Counted from the first letter of the stretch, positions 28,315 through 39,828 are shown. The stretch: DNA of 64,000 nucleotides from an uncultured Erythrobacter sp. (GCA_947488325.1 CANKYZ010000009.1:1-64000); one strand, 5' to 3'. Notes: generated by a model not told the origin, from the sequence alone. Program-made: numbers and translations.

Positions 28315-29583
28315 TTATTCGCTAAGCAGCAAAACGGGCGTTTCGATCAGCCTTTTTACAGCCTGAATAAAGCTTGCCGCATCATAGCCATCCACGACCC
28401 TGTGATCACATGAAATCGAAATATTCATAAGCTTGCGCTTCTCGATTCGCTCCTGCCCATCAGTGCCGGTGACGAACATCGGCCGCTCAATGATCCGGTT
28501 AGGGCCAATAATTGCCACCTCAGGCCGATTGATAACCGGAGTGGTGGCAACACCGCCAAGAGGCCCGAGCGACGTCACAGTCAGCGTTGAGCCGGAAAGC
28601 TCATCAGATTTCGCCGATCCATCACGTGCGGCCTCAGCCAAACGCCCGATTTCAATCGCGAGCTGCCACAGATTACGCGATTGCGCATCGCGAATCACAG
28701 GAACCATCAAACCATTATCGGTCTGCGCCGCCATGCCCAGATGAATGCTGCCATGGCGTGTCACCACATTGGCTTCATCATCGAAACGTGCATTGATCAT
28801 CGGATAATCCGGGACGATCTTGCAGAATGCTGTGATGAGCATTGGCAGCATGGTCAGCTTCGGTTTGGCACCGCGCGCATTATTTAGATCGGCACGCATC
28901 CTTTCAAGTTCTGTCACATCGCACTCTTCGACATAGGTAAAGTGCGGAATGTTGCGCTTTGCCGCGCTCATATTCTGAGCGATGCGTTTGCGCAGGCCGA
29001 TGACTTTGATAACTTCGTCATTGCGCGTCGTCCCGGCGGGCGAGAAACCGCCGCTGGAATTATACGCAAGAAATTGATCGAGATCGCCGTGGCGAACGCG
29101 GCCATCATCGGCGGCCTTCACCTGGCTTAGGTCAATACCCAGGTCCCGTGCGCGCTGACGCACAGCCGGGCTGGCGATCACTTTGGCAGCCTCCACCACT
29201 TCCGGCTCACTGCCGCCTGACACAGTCTTCGGCGGCGTCACTGGTGATGGCGCAGGTGTTGGCGTAGGCGCCGTTTCGGGCTCTGGCTCAGGCGTCGCAA
29301 CAGGAGCCGGCGTTTTCTTCGCCACCTCATTCGAATCTTCTTCGGCTACCTCGACAACGAACAGCATAGATCCGACCGCAATCACATCACCGGCTTCGCC
29401 CGCCACTTCGATCACCGTTCCGGAAACCGGACTTTCAATGTCGATCGTCGCCTTGTCGGTCATCACATCGACAGAGTGTTGATCTTCCTCAATCTTACCA
29501 CCGACTTCAATAAGCCATTCGACGATCTCCGCCTCGGCCACGCCTTCGCCCACATCGGGCATGTTGAAAGTGAACTTGGCCAT
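28315..29583 (-). CDS. Dihydrolipoamide acyltransferase (branched-chain 2-oxoacid dehydrogenase E2)
   Basis: Lipoyl domain VMTDKATIDIESPVSG, E3-binding VRQRARDLGIDLSQVKA, catalytic SCDHRVVDGYDAASF. Confidence 0.93.
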   Translation of the reverse strand: MAKFTFNMPDVGEGVAEAEIVEWLIEVGGKIEEDQHSVDVMTDKATIDIESPVSGTVIEVAGEAGDVIAVGSMLFVVEVAEEDSNEVAKKTPAPVATPEPEPETAPTPTPAPSPVTPPKTVSGGSEPEVVEAAKVIASPAVRQRARDLGIDLSQVKAADDGRVRHGDLDQFLAYNSSGGFSPAGTTRNDEVIKVIGLRKRIAQNMSAAKRNIPHFTYVEECDVTELERMRADLNNARGAKPKLTMLPMLITAFCKIVPDYPMINARFDDEANVVTRHGSIHLGMAAQTDNGLMVPVIRDAQSRNLWQLAIEIGRLAEAARDGSAKSDELSGSTLTVTSLGPLGGVATTPVINRPEVAIIGPNRIIERPMFVTGTDGQERIEKRKLMNISISCDHRVVDGYDAASFIQAVKRLIETPVLLLSE

Positions 29584-29587
29584 TGGG

Positions 29588-30646
29588 TCAGTCCTTCAGA
29601 ATTTTGTCGATTGCTTCGCCAATACGAACGGGGCCTGGGAAATAGGCCCATTCGAGGCTGTGCGGATAGGGTGTATCAAAGCCGGTGACGCGCTCAACTG
29701 GCGCTTCGAGATGGTAGAAACAGCGTTCAGTAACCAACGCAGAAAGCTCCGCGCCAAAGCCACTTGTACGGGTGGCTTCGTGAACGATCAGGCACCGGCC
29801 AGTCTTCTCCACCGAAGCCTCAATCGCTTCGATATCAAGGGGTACAAGCGTTCGCAGGTCGAGGATTTCGGCATCTACGCCTTTCTCGCGGCACACAGCC
29901 TCAGCCACATGAACCATGGTGCCATAGGCGAGCACGGTAAGAGCTTCGCCCTCGCTCACATGCCGCGCTTTGCCCAGCGGGATCTTGTAATACCCCTCTG
30001 GCACGATCGCGTCAGGATGCTTTTTCCACGGTTCCACCGGCTTGTCGTAAAAGCCAGTGAACGGACCGTTATAAATGCGTTTTGGTTCGAAGAAGACCAC
30101 CGGATCATTGTCTTCGATACAGGAGATCAGCAATCCTTTGGCATCGTATGGAGTCGCCGGGATCACTGTCTTCAAACCGGCTACATGGGTGAACAATGAT
30201 TCGGGCGACTGTGAATGCGTTTGCCCGCCGAATATCCCGCCGCCAAAGGGCGAGCGAACCGTCATAGGCGCGATATATTCACTGGCGGAACGATAACGCA
30301 GCCGCGCAGCCTCTGAAATCAGCTGATCAAGGCCGGGATAGATGTAATCGGCGAACTGTATTTCCGGGACCGGGCGCAGGCCATAGGCCCCCATCCCCAC
30401 AGCTGCACCGATAATCCCGCATTCATTGATCGGCGTGTCGAACACACGGGTCTTACCGTGCTTTGCTTGCAAGCCAGCAGTGCAGCGAAAGACCCCGCCG
30501 AAATAACCGATATCCTCCCCCATCACGACAACATTGTCGTCGCGTGTGAGCATCACATCGAGCGCTTCGTTGATCGCCTCAATCATGTTGATCCGGCGTT
30601 CTCCGGGAGCCTCCGCCTCTGACGCAATTTGGGTTTCGGTACTCAT
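29588..30646 (-). CDS. 2-oxoisovalerate dehydrogenase E1 beta subunit
   Basis: NMIEAINEALDVMLTRDDNVVVMGEDIGYFGGVFR...; adjacent to E1 alpha and E2. Confidence 0.93.
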   Translation of the reverse strand: MSTETQIASEAEAPGERRINMIEAINEALDVMLTRDDNVVVMGEDIGYFGGVFRCTAGLQAKHGKTRVFDTPINECGIIGAAVGMGAYGLRPVPEIQFADYIYPGLDQLISEAARLRYRSASEYIAPMTVRSPFGGGIFGGQTHSQSPESLFTHVAGLKTVIPATPYDAKGLLISCIEDNDPVVFFEPKRIYNGPFTGFYDKPVEPWKKHPDAIVPEGYYKIPLGKARHVSEGEALTVLAYGTMVHVAEAVCREKGVDAEILDLRTLVPLDIEAIEASVEKTGRCLIVHEATRTSGFGAELSALVTERCFYHLEAPVERVTGFDTPYPHSLEWAYFPGPVRIGEAIDKILKD

Positions 30647-31959
30647 GCGTCGGGCCTTTCCGAACCGAATTTCGTGATCCGTTCATGCGTGGCTTGTTCA
30701 GCCTGCTCTTTCAGATGCCAAGGCAGATCTTCGAACACATCTTCGAACATTGTGCGGAATGGGTGGTGCAAACCATGACCCAGAATCCCGTTCTTTTCCG
30801 CTTCTTTGGTGGTCGCCTTCACTTCTTCCGCGCAAGCCTTGTCCATCGCCACCTGGCGATCTTCGTCCCACTCGCCAATAGCGATCAGGTGGTTCTTAAG
30901 GCGCATTACGGGATCACCCAGCGGCCATTCTTCGCGTTCTTGCGCGCTGCGATATCCACTTGGGTCATCCGATGTCGAATGCCCCTCTGCCCGGTAAGTG
31001 AAGTACTCGATCAGCGTTGGCCCGTGGTTCGCCCGCGCGCGGTTCGCCGCCCATTGCTGCGCGGCGTAGCAGGCAAGTGCATCGTTGCCATCCACGCGCA
31101 GACCCGCCAGGCCATAGCCCAGAGCGCGAGCCGCAAATGTGGTCCGTTCTCCGCCAGCGAAGCCAGAAAAACTGCTGATCGCCCATTGGTTGTTGATCAC
31201 ATTCAGGATCACCGGAGCGTTATAAACGGTCGCAAATGTGCAGGCAGAATGGAAATCGCCCTCTGCTGTTGAGCCTTCGCCCACCCATGTTGCAGCGATC
31301 CGGCTGTCACCCTTAATCGCGCTCGCCATCGCCCAACCAACCGCCTGTGGGGTTTGCGTGGCGAGATTGCCGGAGATGCTGAAAAAGCTGTGTTCTCGGC
31401 TCGAATACATTATCGGCAGCTGGCGACCTTTCAGCTTATCTCCTTTGTTCGAATATATCTGATTGATCATCTCGATCAGCGGGTATCCGCGCGCAATCAA
31501 GATGCCCTGCTGGCGGTAGGACGGGAAGACCATGTCATCGCTGGCCAGCGCCATCGAAGCTGCTACGCTGGTCGCCTCTTCGCCGGTACACTTCATGTAG
31601 AACGACGTTTTGCCCTGACGCTGCCCGCGGAACATACGTTCATCAAACGCGCGCACCATCGCCATATGACCCAACATTGTGCGCAAAGTTTCGGGATCAA
31701 GCTTTGGGTCCCACGGACCATGCGCTTTATTATCATCGCCCAACACTCGGACGAGATCAAAAGCGAGATCCTTCATATCTTCAGGTTTGGCGCTTTCATC
31801 GGGACGCGGCTGCACACCTGCCTCACTGATGGTAAAGTCTGAGAAATTGACCGGATCGCCAGGGCGCGATCGTGGTTCCGGAACATGCAGCGCGAGCGCA
31901 GGGCGATTATCGCCGCCGGCCCCGTCTCTTGTATTCGGTGTATCGGCCCGATCGGCCAT
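30643..31959 (-). CDS. 2-oxoisovalerate dehydrogenase E1 alpha subunit
   Basis: TPP motif GEGSTAEGDFHSACTFATVYNAPVILNVINNQWAIS; YRAEGHSTSDDPSGYRS; start moved to MADRADT. Confidence 0.92.
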   Translation of the reverse strand: MADRADTPNTRDGAGGDNRPALALHVPEPRSRPGDPVNFSDFTISEAGVQPRPDESAKPEDMKDLAFDLVRVLGDDNKAHGPWDPKLDPETLRTMLGHMAMVRAFDERMFRGQRQGKTSFYMKCTGEEATSVAASMALASDDMVFPSYRQQGILIARGYPLIEMINQIYSNKGDKLKGRQLPIMYSSREHSFFSISGNLATQTPQAVGWAMASAIKGDSRIAATWVGEGSTAEGDFHSACTFATVYNAPVILNVINNQWAISSFSGFAGGERTTFAARALGYGLAGLRVDGNDALACYAAQQWAANRARANHGPTLIEYFTYRAEGHSTSDDPSGYRSAQEREEWPLGDPVMRLKNHLIAIGEWDEDRQVAMDKACAEEVKATTKEAEKNGILGHGLHHPFRTMFEDVFEDLPWHLKEQAEQATHERITKFGSERPDA

Positions 31960-32088
31960 ATCTGCGCTCTCCCGCTGGATCGCGCGGCTCATCCAAAACG
32001 TGGCGAGCGCGCACCTTGCATTCATTGCTTTCGCGCGAATTTTTATTTCAACGCGAGGAGGCGGTCAAGCGTTGCGACCAGTCCTAGG

Positions 32089-33060
32089 CTAAACCGCAAC
32101 AGGTGCCTTGATCGGAGGCAGCGGCGCGTAATCATGCACCACGAAATCCTCTATCCGGTAGTCGAAAATTGTTTCGGGTGTTCGCGTGAGTTCAAGCGCT
32201 GGGCTGCCTTGCGGCTCGCGCGCCAGCTGTTCTTCGATCAAATGCGCATGATTGAGGTATAGGTGGACATCCCCGCCCATCCAAATCAGTTCACCCGGTT
32301 CCAGCCCAGTTTGCTGCGCCATCATCCGCATTAGCAGCGCCGCCGACCACAGATTAAATGGCAAGCCCAATGCGACGTCGCAGCTGCGTTGATAGAGCAC
32401 GCAATTTAGCCGGTCGCATCCTTTGGAATTTCCGGCGACGTGGAACTGATACGTCTTATGGCACGGCGGGAGAGCCATCTGATCCAACTCCGCAACATTC
32501 CATCCTTCGAGAATATGACGGCGGCTGCCCGGATCGTTCTTGAGGCTATCCACCACTTGCGCGACCTGATTGATCCCCCCGCCGCGTTCATAAAGACCGT
32601 CCTTGCGATAGCGATAGGTCGGCCAATCGACCCATTGCTTTCCGTAGACCGGACCTAGATCGCCCCAACGTTTCGCAAATCCTTCATCATCGGCGACGCG
32701 TTGCACGAAATCTTCAAGAGCAATGTCTTCGCCTGTCTCTTTGACATAGCGTGCATGCGGCCATTCATTCCAAATTTTCACGCCTTGCAGCACCAACGGA
32801 CGGATATTGGTTTCTCCGGTTAAGAACCAGAGCATTTCGCGTGTCGCGGTTTTCCAATAGACGCGTTTTGTGGTGAGCAACGGCATCGCGCCATCTGCAA
32901 GGTCGTATCGCAGCTGTGCCCCGCAGATTGACCGCGTGCCAATGCCAGTGCGGTCTGCACGCTCGCTACCGTTCTCCCAAATCTGACGCATCAGATCGAG
33001 ATATTGCCATTCTGGGTGACTGGTACCGGCAAGCTCGGACGGAATCGAAACAGTTTCCAT
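32089..33060 (-). CDS. thyA: Thymidylate synthase
   Basis: DRTGIGTRSICGAQLRYDL, LPPCHKTYQFHV, CVLYQRSCDVALGLPFNL. Confidence 0.97.
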   Translation of the reverse strand: METVSIPSELAGTSHPEWQYLDLMRQIWENGSERADRTGIGTRSICGAQLRYDLADGAMPLLTTKRVYWKTATREMLWFLTGETNIRPLVLQGVKIWNEWPHARYVKETGEDIALEDFVQRVADDEGFAKRWGDLGPVYGKQWVDWPTYRYRKDGLYERGGGINQVAQVVDSLKNDPGSRRHILEGWNVAELDQMALPPCHKTYQFHVAGNSKGCDRLNCVLYQRSCDVALGLPFNLWSAALLMRMMAQQTGLEPGELIWMGGDVHLYLNHAHLIEEQLAREPQGSPALELTRTPETIFDYRIEDFVVHDYAPLPPIKAPVAV

Positions 33061-33187
33061 GACCGAAACTATAGGCGGCAATCACTCACTTGCCACCCCG
33101 TCAATCCACATTTTCAAACGCTCGCTTAATGATTAGGACCGGCGTGCCAACTTGCAGGCACGGTCAATTTACTGCACCTCTGCTCCA

Positions 33188-33961
33188 ATGAACCTGTTCG
33201 ATCTTTCAGGCCGCGTCGCAGTCATCACGGGCGGCAATGGTGGCCTTGGTCTGGGAATGGCACGCGGCCTTGTGAAAGCAGGCGCGAATGTCGCAATCTG
33301 GGCGCGCAACGAAGACAAGAATGACGCTGCAACCAAGGAATTGCGCGCGCTTGGCGGCGGGGAAGTCATCGCGGTCGCCTGTGATGTGGTCGAAACCGCG
33401 CAGGTCGAAGCCGCAATGGCGACAACGCTCAACGAATTTAGGCGGGTCGATGCGGCCTTTGCCAATGCAGGCATAGCTGGTGCAGGCACTCGAATTCCCG
33501 ACATGACAGAGGAAGGCTGGGATGCAGTCATGGCCGTTAATGCACGCGGCCCTGCGTTGGTTTACAAACATGTATCGCGCCACATGATTGAACGCGCGGA
33601 AAACGGCGATCCGGGCGGCAAACTGATCGCAACATCATCTGGTCAATCAATTATGGGCGTGAATAAAAGTTCAGATTATGCTGCGTCAAAAGCCGCAGTA
33701 AATGGGCTGACACGCGGCGCTGCATTTGAAATGGCTCGACATCAAATCACCGCCAATGCCTTATTGTTTGGCTATTACGAAACAGACATCACCGCCGCTG
33801 CCAATCCCAAATTTGCAAAATGGATGGAGCAACGCATTCCCTTGGGCCGTCCTGGCGATCACGGAGGGTTAGAAGGTCTCGCGGTGTTCTTCGCCTCTCC
33901 TCACAGCGACTATATTACTGGCCAATGCCTGCCAGTCGATGGCGGGCTTTGCATAAGCTGA
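33188..33961 (+). CDS. SDR-family oxidoreductase
   Basis: GRVAVITGGNGGLGLGMARGL, FANAGIAG, YAASKAAVNGLTRGAA. Confidence 0.93.
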   Translation: MNLFDLSGRVAVITGGNGGLGLGMARGLVKAGANVAIWARNEDKNDAATKELRALGGGEVIAVACDVVETAQVEAAMATTLNEFRRVDAAFANAGIAGAGTRIPDMTEEGWDAVMAVNARGPALVYKHVSRHMIERAENGDPGGKLIATSSGQSIMGVNKSSDYAASKAAVNGLTRGAAFEMARHQITANALLFGYYETDITAAANPKFAKWMEQRIPLGRPGDHGGLEGLAVFFASPHSDYITGQCLPVDGGLCIS

Positions 33962-33964
33962 TAG

Positions 33965-35386
33965 GTGCAAACCCCTAGAAACCTCTCATCGCGGACCACT
34001 CACGATTTGACCGACGACATTCCAGATTTTGACGACAAAGATGTCGACCGCTCGCGTGAACGTGCTGTTCCATCGGGCCGCATGTCGCGCATTAGCACGT
34101 TTGGGAGGCTTGTCGGCGGAGTCGCTGGCGGCATGGTCGCAGAAGGTGCACGCCGCCTGAGCAGCGGAGAGGCAGTTTCCCCACGCGGCCTGATCCTCAC
34201 CCCTGGAAATGTCCAACGGATGACAGACCGGCTTGCGCATCTGCGCGGTGCGGCGATGAAGATGGGGCAGATGATCAGCATGGATTCGGGCGATTTCCTG
34301 CCGCCCGAATTGGCGAATATCCTAGCCAGCCTGCGTGATCAGGCGAATTTCATGCCGACCAAGCAGCTTGATCAGGTCTTGCGCGCCGAATGGGGCAATG
34401 ATTGGCGAAAGCAATTCCGCTGGTTCAATCCCCGTCCCATCGCTGCTGCATCAATCGGGCAGGTCCACAAAGCATTGACCCGCGACGGCAAAGAACTGGC
34501 AATCAAGGTCCAATATCCTGGCGTCGCCAAGAGCATCGATAGCGATGTCGATAACGTCATGGCTTTGCTCAAAATCTCGGGCTTTGCCCCGCCCGAGCTG
34601 GAAATTGAAAAGCTGCTGGATGCGGCGAAGAAACAGCTCCACGAAGAAGCCGATTATCAACGCGAGGGCGAACAGATGGCACTGTATCGCGAACGTTTAA
34701 CGGAGGTAGAAGGCTTTGTGGTGCCCAGCCTGCACGAAGGTCTGACGCGCGGTTCCATTCTGGCGATGAGCTTTGAAGAAGGCGTCGGCATTGAAGAATT
34801 GGACAAGGAAACGCCAAAACGCCGCAACGAAGTGACCGAGCGGTTGATGCGTCTGGTCGCACGTGAATTGTTCGAATTTGGCGTGATGCAAACCGATCCA
34901 AACTTTGCCAATTTTCGCTTTCGCCAGCAAACGGGTGAGATCGTCCTGCTCGATTTCGGTGCCTGCCGCGCTGTCGATCCCGAAGTTTCCAATGGCTATC
35001 GTAAATTGTTGATCGCCGGGCTTAACGGAGATCGCAAAGACGTGATCGCAGCCACTATCGAAGCTGGCTTTATGCAGCCAATCGTTGCGGAGAAATATCC
35101 TGAACGGGTCAACCGTATGATCGACCTCGTCCTGAATGAAATGCGCGAGGATGCGCCGTTCGATTTTGGCGATCGCAGCTTTGTCCCGCTGTTGCGCGAA
35201 GAAGGCTATGCGATCGCACGGGATAGGGAGACATGGGTGCTCCCGCCGATCGAAACATTGTTCGTACAACGCAAAGTCAGCGGGACGGCTCTGCTGGGCG
35301 CAAACCTAAAAGCAAAGGTCAATATCCGCCGGATGACCGAGGAGGTGCTCGCCAGTACAGAGCCCCTCCCCGTCAAAACTTCCTAA
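33965..35386 (+). CDS. ABC1/UbiB-family atypical kinase
   Basis: KMGQMISMD, AAASIGQVHKA, VQYPGVAKSIDSDVDN, QTDPNFANFRF, VLLDFGACR. Confidence 0.92.
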   Translation: MQTPRNLSSRTTHDLTDDIPDFDDKDVDRSRERAVPSGRMSRISTFGRLVGGVAGGMVAEGARRLSSGEAVSPRGLILTPGNVQRMTDRLAHLRGAAMKMGQMISMDSGDFLPPELANILASLRDQANFMPTKQLDQVLRAEWGNDWRKQFRWFNPRPIAAASIGQVHKALTRDGKELAIKVQYPGVAKSIDSDVDNVMALLKISGFAPPELEIEKLLDAAKKQLHEEADYQREGEQMALYRERLTEVEGFVVPSLHEGLTRGSILAMSFEEGVGIEELDKETPKRRNEVTERLMRLVARELFEFGVMQTDPNFANFRFRQQTGEIVLLDFGACRAVDPEVSNGYRKLLIAGLNGDRKDVIAATIEAGFMQPIVAEKYPERVNRMIDLVLNEMREDAPFDFGDRSFVPLLREEGYAIARDRETWVLPPIETLFVQRKVSGTALLGANLKAKVNIRRMTEEVLASTEPLPVKTS

Positions 35387-35399
35387 CATCGCAGCCGGA

Positions 35400-37169
35400 T
35401 CACCGCTCCGTTTTAGCCAGCTCCGATGCGATCCAGCGGTCCACATGACCCTCCAGCACGGAAAGCGGGATTGAGCCGTTCTCCAACACCGTATCGTGGA
35501 ATGTGCGCAAGTCAAAATCAGCACCCAGCGCTTCCTCCGCACGGGCGCGAAGTTCGCGGATCTTCAGCTCACCGATTTTGTAAGCGAGTGCCTGTCCTGG
35601 CCACGTCATGTAGCGATTGACCTCGGCATCGATATTCGCAGGCGAAAGCGCTGTGTTGTCGAGCATATAATCGACCGCTTGCTGCTTGCTCCAACCTTTG
35701 GAATGGAGGCCGGTATCCACGACCAACCTAGTCGCGCGCCACATTTCATAAGAGAGTCGCCCCATCTGCTTTGCAGGCGTGTCATACAGGCCCATCTCAA
35801 TGCCCAGTCTTTCGGAATAAAGCCCCCACCCTTCGACAAAGGCTGTGAAGAACGTGCCATTGGCGCGTAGCGGGTGGATATCGAGTTCTTGCTGTAGAGA
35901 TATCTGGTGATGATGCCCCGGCACCGCTTCGTGTACGCCCAACGCTGGCAGTTCCCATAAAGGACGTTGATCCAGCTCAGTTGTGTTGATGCGGTAAATG
36001 CCAGCTGCGCCAGTTTCCAGCGAACCAGGCTCGTAATAGGCGGTCGTGTTACCCTGAGCATTAGGCGCGGGGATCGGAGAGACCGTGTATGGCTGGCGCG
36101 GCAAGCGGCCAAACAGCTGCGGCATGAAGCCGTCAATATGCTTTGCCAGTGCCGCGACATAGGCAACATATTCGTCCGCATCGGTCATGTAGTATTGCGG
36201 ATCGGTGCGCAGGTGCTCAATAAACGCCTCGCGGCTGTCAAAACCTGCCTCATTTGCGACTTCGGCCATTTCCGCACGGATGCGCGCGACTTCGGAAAGG
36301 CCCAGATTGTGCACTTCATCCGGTGTCATATCGGTGGTGGTAAAGCTGCGCACGCGGTGAGCGTAATAGTTATCACCACCGGTAGTGGCGAGAATGCCGG
36401 GTGTTCCAGTTCGGCAATTGGGGGCGTAGTCTTCCTCATAAAATGTGAGAAACTCTTGATAAGCTGGCAGTACTTGCCCTTCGATTGCAGTTTGTGCTTC
36501 AACCTTTAGGCGTTCCCAATCCTGTTCAGAAACCGAACCCGGTTTCTCGCCTGCAAACGGTGCCCAAAAAGGCGACTGAGTGAAATCGGCAACGAGCTGC
36601 TGCTCGATGCGGTTTTCAAAACCCTGCATTGGCTCGCACGGCTGCGTCATCTCTAGCCTTACTGCTTCCCTGCTGCGTTCAATTCCTTGCGCATTCACCG
36701 CCTGAAACGCGGTCAGCCGCGCAACATAGCTTTCAAAATCGGCGAGAGTGAAAAAAGGCGAACGATATGGAAGCGATGCAAATCCTGAGAACCAGCCGCC
36801 GCGATTGGTGAACAAAATGTAGCGCGTCTGCGCATGCTCACTCGCCGCAATCATATCTTCGAAACTGCTCTGCATGATCGCGTAATCAACTTGCAAATTG
36901 ACTGGCAGCATACCCGCATCAATCGCATTCAACCGGGCCAAAAAGCCACCAGTTGCTGCAATTTGGCTCTCATATTCTGCTAAAGACAGATCACCCAATT
37001 GCCCGTCACCCCGGCGATCACCAATGCTGGTGGCCAAAGTTGGCGAATCGTCGAGCGTGGCCTCCCACACCTCTTCGCGCAATTCCTCAAAGTCTTCGAC
37101 AGGTCCAGCCACTAAAGCCGCGAGTGGTAGGACCGCCAAAACAAAACCCGAAACAATGTTACGAAACAT
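35400..37169 (-). CDS. DUF885-family predicted metallopeptidase
   Basis: [17 protein letters not shown] (HExxxxHH-like), [17 protein letters not shown]; signal peptide [22 protein letters not shown]. Confidence 0.88.
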   Translation of the reverse strand: MFRNIVSGFVLAVLPLAALVAGPVEDFEELREEVWEATLDDSPTLATSIGDRRGDGQLGDLSLAEYESQIAATGGFLARLNAIDAGMLPVNLQVDYAIMQSSFEDMIAASEHAQTRYILFTNRGGWFSGFASLPYRSPFFTLADFESYVARLTAFQAVNAQGIERSREAVRLEMTQPCEPMQGFENRIEQQLVADFTQSPFWAPFAGEKPGSVSEQDWERLKVEAQTAIEGQVLPAYQEFLTFYEEDYAPNCRTGTPGILATTGGDNYYAHRVRSFTTTDMTPDEVHNLGLSEVARIRAEMAEVANEAGFDSREAFIEHLRTDPQYYMTDADEYVAYVAALAKHIDGFMPQLFGRLPRQPYTVSPIPAPNAQGNTTAYYEPGSLETGAAGIYRINTTELDQRPLWELPALGVHEAVPGHHHQISLQQELDIHPLRANGTFFTAFVEGWGLYSERLGIEMGLYDTPAKQMGRLSYEMWRATRLVVDTGLHSKGWSKQQAVDYMLDNTALSPANIDAEVNRYMTWPGQALAYKIGELKIRELRARAEEALGADFDLRTFHDTVLENGSIPLSVLEGHVDRWIASELAKTER

Positions 37170-37234
37170 AATTTTACCTCTTTTCAGGATGCTAACCCTT
37201 GCAACTTTGGACAAGGCGTCAGAAAGTCGCCGCG

Positions 37235-37735
37235 ATGTCCGAAGCTATTGAACCAAAACCGGCAATTCTGTTGGTTTGCCTTGGCAATATTTGCCGTTCG
37301 CCGATGGCGGAAGGTGCTTTGCGTGATGCTGCGAATATAGCGGGTCTCAACATTACAGTCGATTCCGCGGGCACTGCCGGATATCATATTGGTGAATCCC
37401 CTGATCCACGAGCGATCGCAACCGCGCTTCGGCATGGCGTCGACATCAGCGGCGCATCGGGCCGAAAATTGTCGGAAGAGGATTTTTACAACTTCACCCA
37501 TATTTTTGCCTTCGATAAAGCGAATTTGGCCGGGATCAAAGCGCGTCAGCCGCGACACGGCATGGCACGCGTAGCGCTTTTGCTGGACGTGTTGGATGAT
37601 AGCAAGGGTAAGCCGGTGCCCGATCCTTATTACGGTGACGACAGTGATTTCGAAGATTGCTGGATTATGGTCAAAGAAGCCATTGATGCCTTGGTGGCCA
37701 ATCTTAGCCAAGAGAGTGACAAACCAGCGACCTAA
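37235..37735 (+). CDS. Low-molecular-weight protein-tyrosine phosphatase
   Basis: VCLGNICRSPMAEGAL (CX5R) and PDPYYGDDSDFEDCW. Confidence 0.94.
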   Translation: MSEAIEPKPAILLVCLGNICRSPMAEGALRDAANIAGLNITVDSAGTAGYHIGESPDPRAIATALRHGVDISGASGRKLSEEDFYNFTHIFAFDKANLAGIKARQPRHGMARVALLLDVLDDSKGKPVPDPYYGDDSDFEDCWIMVKEAIDALVANLSQESDKPAT

Positions 37736-37752
37736 GCGCGGGATTCTATCCT

Positions 37753-39828
37753 CTATCCCCCGCGCAGCAATTGCACACCCCAATCACGTTCAAACAGATA
37801 TAGCAAAACGCGCGCTGCCTCCCCGCGCGGAGAAGTCAGCCCACCATCCCGTTCAATCAGCAGGCGTGCATCGGCATGTGCAACAGGAAGCAGCGACTGC
37901 ACCTGATCTAGGTTTGCAATGCGAAACGCCGCTTCGCCCGACTGCCGCGTGCCGAGCAATTCGCCGCCTCCGCGCAATTCCAAATCCTCTTCCGCAATTC
38001 GGAAGCCGTCCTGTGTTTCTCGCATCAGGCTAAGCCGCCTTTTGCCAGTTTCTGACAGTTCTGCGCCGCGCAGCAAAAGGCAGACCGATTTCTCGCTCCC
38101 CCGGCCCACGCGGCCGCGCAATTGGTGCAGTTGTGCGAGACCGAAGCGTTCGGCTTGTTCGATCACCATCAAAGTCGCCGCTGGGACATCGACTCCCACT
38201 TCGATCACTGTAGTGGCTATCAGCAGCCTTGCCTTACCGCTGGCAAAACGTTCCATATTTGCATCTTTAACATCCGGCTTTAGCTGGCCGTGTACCATCA
38301 CAACTTCATCACCGAATCGCTCTTTGAGCACCGCGTAACGCGCCTCTGCTGCGGCGATGTCATCGGTTTGCCATGAACCATTGGCCTCGCGCACCATTGG
38401 GCATACCCAATAGGCCTGTTGCCCTCCTGCCAGATGGCGCTCTACCCCAGCGACTACATCCTCCATCCGCTCCTGCACGACAACGCGGGTATCGATGGCT
38501 TGGCGGCCGGGTGGAAGTTCATCTAGGCGGCTCACATCCATCTCGCCATATTGCGCGAGCGTAAGGCTGCGCGGAATAGGCGTGGCTGTCATGGCCAGCG
38601 TGTGCGGAGCGCGTTTCCCCTTCCCTGCTAGGGCCAGTCGCTGAGCGACGCCAAAACGATGCTGCTCATCAACAACAATCAACCCGAGGTCTTTGTATAA
38701 AACGCTGTCCTGAAAAATCGCATGGGTGCCAATCAGAATATCTATTGATCCGTCGAGCAGCCCCATCAATATCCCTTCGCGTTCTTTCCCCTTGGCCCGC
38801 CCGGTGAGCATTGCGACTTCCACACCGGTGGGTGCCGCCATGGTCCGCAATGTTTCAAAGTGCTGACGCGCAAGGATTTCGGTCGGCGCAAGGAGTGCAG
38901 CTTGCTTGCCCGCCTCATTCGCGATCAGCATAGCTTCGAGCGCGACCACGGTTTTACCCGCACCCACATCACCCTGAAGCAGGCGAAGCATAGGGGATTC
39001 CTGCTGAAGGTCGCCTTCGATTTCTTGAACCGAGCGCTTTTGCGCGCCTGTCATCTCAAACGGCAATTTCAGTCGGTCACGGAAACGACGGTCGCCCACG
39101 AGTGCCTGACCTTTGCGCCGGCGCCCTTCTGCCTTGACCATCAACAGAGCGAGGCTGTTCGCCAGCAGCTCATCATAGGCCAGCCGGTCGCGCGCTTTGG
39201 CGTGGGTGTCTTTGTGAGCAAGGTGCAAAGCATCGCGCCATGTTGGCCAACCTATTTGGCTGAACTGGCTTGGTTCGATCCATTCTGGCAATTCTGGCAG
39301 CCGCTTGACTGCTTGTGCGATCAGTGAACCGATACGCGGCTGGGTTAATCCCTCTGACAGAGGGTAGACCGGCTCATTCAACCGTACGAGATTGGCTGCG
39401 GACTCCATCTCCACGTGGTCGGGGTGGACGATCTGGAGCATATCACCATACCGGTCGAGTCGCCCGGCAACCCAACGTTTCTCACCGACGGGGAGCTGTT
39501 TTTTCGCTGTGTAAGACGCGCGGCCAAAATAGGTCAGCGCGCAGATATTGCCCACTTCATCTTGCGCCATCACCCGGTACGGCCCCCGTCCGGGATTGTA
39601 GGGAGCACGGTGTTCGGTAGCGGTCAGCGCGACGATCACCTGTTCGCCCTCCGCCCCTTCATCCAGATTCGCAATGGAGCGGCGCGTCACGAACCGTTCT
39701 GGAAGATGATAGGCGACATCCTTTACCCGCGTCAGTCCAAGCTTCTCCAGCGGCTTCGCCAGTTTTGGCCCGACGCCGTCCAGCGTCTGGCTTTCAGCAA
39801 AGATCGAATTGAGCACTTCGGGACGCAT
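37753..39828 (-). CDS. recG: ATP-dependent DNA helicase RecG
   Basis: LLQGDVGAGKTVVALEAML, VVDEQHRFGVAQRLAL, TATPIPRSLTL, QLRGRVGRGSEKSVCLL. Confidence 0.96.
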   Translation of the reverse strand: MRPEVLNSIFAESQTLDGVGPKLAKPLEKLGLTRVKDVAYHLPERFVTRRSIANLDEGAEGEQVIVALTATEHRAPYNPGRGPYRVMAQDEVGNICALTYFGRASYTAKKQLPVGEKRWVAGRLDRYGDMLQIVHPDHVEMESAANLVRLNEPVYPLSEGLTQPRIGSLIAQAVKRLPELPEWIEPSQFSQIGWPTWRDALHLAHKDTHAKARDRLAYDELLANSLALLMVKAEGRRRKGQALVGDRRFRDRLKLPFEMTGAQKRSVQEIEGDLQQESPMLRLLQGDVGAGKTVVALEAMLIANEAGKQAALLAPTEILARQHFETLRTMAAPTGVEVAMLTGRAKGKEREGILMGLLDGSIDILIGTHAIFQDSVLYKDLGLIVVDEQHRFGVAQRLALAGKGKRAPHTLAMTATPIPRSLTLAQYGEMDVSRLDELPPGRQAIDTRVVVQERMEDVVAGVERHLAGGQQAYWVCPMVREANGSWQTDDIAAAEARYAVLKERFGDEVVMVHGQLKPDVKDANMERFASGKARLLIATTVIEVGVDVPAATLMVIEQAERFGLAQLHQLRGRVGRGSEKSVCLLLRGAELSETGKRRLSLMRETQDGFRIAEEDLELRGGGELLGTRQSGEAAFRIANLDQVQSLLPVAHADARLLIERDGGLTSPRGEAARVLLYLFERDWGVQLLRGG

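Noticed and set aside
29183-29340. Repetitive segment encoding PAPVATPEPEPETAPTPTPAPSPVTPP
   Set aside because: Normal Pro/Ala hinge linker of the E2 acyltransferase, not a DNA repeat of special interest.
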